The position numbers and the translations under genes were made by a program. The notes beneath the pieces are model-generated. The model was not told the origin of the DNA and made no database searches. It was given only the letters and a program-made list of their open reading frames with translations. A stretch of DNA of 36,143 nt from Devosia psychrophila (GTDB taxonomy: Bacteria; Pseudomonadota; Alphaproteobacteria; Rhizobiales; Devosiaceae): positions 1 to 36,143 of the forward strand of contig NZ_LAPV01000128.1 in the NCBI RefSeq assembly GCF_000971275.1. The letters are read 5' to 3'. This document shows positions 34,896 through 36,143 of the stretch, piece by piece; within the stretch, counting starts at the first letter, position 1, and every line of letters begins with the position of its first letter.

Positions 34896-35476
34896 ATGAA
34901 CACGCCAGTTCTCGAGACTGAAGACGGCCCGATCGCGGGCATGACGCGTAAGGAATTTTTGCGGGGCATCGCGGCACTCGGCATGGGGCTGCCGCTGAGC
35001 GGCCTGGGGCTGACCGGCGTTTTCGCCCGGGAAGAAGTTCCCCAGGCAGGCGGCGTCCTCGCCTTCAATCTGACCGCAAGCCCATCGAACTTTGATCCCA
35101 TGTCCAACGGGTCCTCGACCACGCTTGGCATCATCTCCCCCTGCTACAACAGCTTGGTGCGGTTTGATTCCATGGACCCCAACACGGTTATCGGCGATCT
35201 TGCGACCAGCTGGGAGTTGTCAGAGGACGGCACGACATACACCTTTAGCCTTCCCACCAATGTGCTGTTCCATGTTATCTCGACGGCATCAAGGCCTTCG
35301 TCATTCCCGACCAGGGTGCAACCTGGAACTATCTGCAGAACGGCCAGCTCGGTATCTTCATGTCGATACAGGGCCAGGAAGCCGGGCAATTCGCCACCGG
35401 CGGCGATGTAACCGTTCTTGCATCCCCCAGCACCTCGGTCATCGGGGTGACCTTCAATACAGAGATGGCGCCATTT
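34896..35476 (+). pseudogene. Peptide/solute ABC transporter binding protein, internally deleted and cut by an IS
   Basis: ATG 34896 follows GGAGGAG. The frame has a twin-arginine-like leader (TRKEFLRGIAALGMGLPLSG) and the start of a family-5 solute-binding protein: GGVLAFNLTASPSNFDPM, YNSLVRFDS, DLATSWELSEDGTTYTF. At about 35275 the frame breaks after TNVLFH. A second frame resumes further along the same family with DGIKAFVIPDQGATWNYL and VIGVTFNTEMAPF, so roughly 100 residues or more have been deleted. The sequence then runs into the IS3-type element near 35476. The permease and ATPase genes are not in the window. Confidence 0.8.
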
Positions 35477-35529
35477 GGACTTGCTTTGGAAAAGTGGAGA
35501 GTTCCCAATGAAGGACGAGGAACTTCCCG

Positions 35530-35820
35530 ATGCAAAAGAGACGATTTACGAAAGAGTTTGAAGCCGAAGCTGTTCGTCTGGTGCAGGCCAGTGGGCGCAC
35601 GCAGCGCGAGGTTGCCGACGATTTGGGGATCGGGCTTTCGACGCTTGTGCGCTGGGTTGGTCGCAGTCGGGACCGTTTGATCGACGAGCCTGCCAAGCCC
35701 GGCTCGGAAGATGTGTTGGCCGCGCTGAAACGGCTTCGCCGGGAGAACGAAATTCTTCGGCAAGAACGCGAGATTCTCAAGCGCGCCGCCGCTTTTTTCG
35801 CCAAGGAGGGAAGTCGATGA
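35530..35820 (+). CDS. IS3-family transposase OrfA
   Basis: The 96-residue protein begins MQKRRFTKEFEAEAVRLV and carries a helix-turn-helix (TQREVADDLGIGLSTLVRWV), then a leucine-zipper-like tail (LKRLRRENEILRQEREILKR). It binds the element ends. A run of six T (35793-35798) just before its end is a typical slippage site for making the OrfAB fusion by -1 frameshifting. Its stop overlaps the start of orfB by ATGA. Both features are usual for the family. Confidence 0.92.
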   Translation: MQKRRFTKEFEAEAVRLVQASGRTQREVADDLGIGLSTLVRWVGRSRDRLIDEPAKPGSEDVLAALKRLRRENEILRQEREILKRAAAFFAKEGSR

Positions 35821-36143
35821 AGTTCTCGTTCATCGATGCGAAGAAGGCAGAGTTCCCCATCAACCGCATGTGCAAAGTGCTTGGCGTCAGCCCGAGCGGG
35901 TTCCATGCCTGGAAGGATCGACCGGCCTGTTCCAGGCAGCGTCAGGACATGGTTCTACTCGCCCATGTTCGATCGGCGTTCAAACTCTCGAATGGCACTT
36001 ATGGGAGCCCGCGCATGACGCGGGAGTTGCAGGATGAGGGGCATGCCGTCGGGCGTCGCCGCACCGCCAGACTGATGCACGAGAATGGCTTGGTGGCGCG
36101 CCAGAAGCGCCGCTTCAAGCGCACCACCGACAGCGAGCATTCC
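35817..36143 (+). CDS. IS3-family transposase OrfB (partial)
   Basis: The frame starts MKFSFIDAKKAEFPINRMC and runs off the window after 109 residues. CKVLGVSPSGFHAWKDR, NGTYGSPRMTREL and VGRRRTARLMHENGL are the N-terminal HTH_21 part of IS3-family OrfB. The DDE integrase core lies beyond the edge, so activity cannot be judged. Overlap with orfA is 4 bases. Confidence 0.92.
   Translation, partial: MKFSFIDAKKAEFPINRMCKVLGVSPSGFHAWKDRPACSRQRQDMVLLAHVRSAFKLSNGTYGSPRMTRELQDEGHAVGRRRTARLMHENGLVARQKRRFKRTTDSEHS

Larger units (their letters stand above)
35476..36143 (+). mobile_element. IS3-family insertion sequence (right end outside the window)
   Basis: The left end is placed near 35476, where the binding-protein reading (APF) gives way to TGGACTTGCTTTGGAAAAG, a plausible IS3-type terminus. 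Two overlapping transposase genes follow. The right end and the target duplication are outside the window, so the exact boundary is an estimate. Confidence 0.7.

Overview
The window is GC-rich and densely coded. It reads like an alphaproteobacterial (probably Hyphomicrobiales, Devosia- or rhizobium-like) accessory region for low-oxygen energy metabolism. The organism is inferred from protein style, base composition and one FixK/FNR-type site; no rRNA or other marker gene is present. I see no tRNA, rRNA or CRISPR array.

Layout. The left edge (1-114) is the tail of an IS630-family transposase. At 433-4513 (minus strand) an Acg-like nitroreductase, a 36-residue one-helix membrane peptide and a P2-type (calcium-ATPase-like) cation pump form an operon with nested start/stop overlaps. 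A 476-bp AT-rich divergent region carries a very good FixK/FNR box (4845-4858). Rightward from it run a zinc alcohol dehydrogenase, a DUF6544-like protein, a small membrane protein, a membrane-anchored PAF-acetylhydrolase-like hydrolase, acetate kinase (ackA) and phosphoketolase (xfp). Then come a LysE pseudogene, two NAD(P)-binding proteins and a decayed acetyl-CoA hydrolase/CoA-transferase gene. On the minus strand follow a DUF1275 protein, a nitroreductase remnant and a complete arginine deiminase operon (response regulator, arcD, arcA, arcB, arcC). Next, on the plus strand, lie a P1B-type metal ATPase and a 1302-residue CheR/PAS/histidine kinase/REC/REC/LuxR fusion.

Region 28526-32233 holds three relatives of well-known ATP-handling enzymes: a glucokinase-fold protein, an orphan PstB and a short pyruvate kinase. 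Each has changed key residues or a missing domain. The right end (32520-36143) is eroded: an aldo/keto reductase fragment, a small ORF, a frameshifted tyrosine integrase, an internally deleted peptide-binding protein and an IS3-family element that runs off the window.

How the parts may work together (inference). Phosphoketolase plus acetate kinase, and arginine deiminase plus carbamate kinase, both make ATP by substrate-level phosphorylation without respiration. Alcohol dehydrogenase can dispose of reductant. The FixK/FNR box, the Acg-like nitroreductase and the large sensor fit a hypoxia or dormancy island. The strongest leads for something new are the three altered enzymes, the overlapping micro-ORFs before the P-type ATPase, the response regulator fused by overlap to the arc operon, and the sensor kinase whose CheB domain has collapsed.
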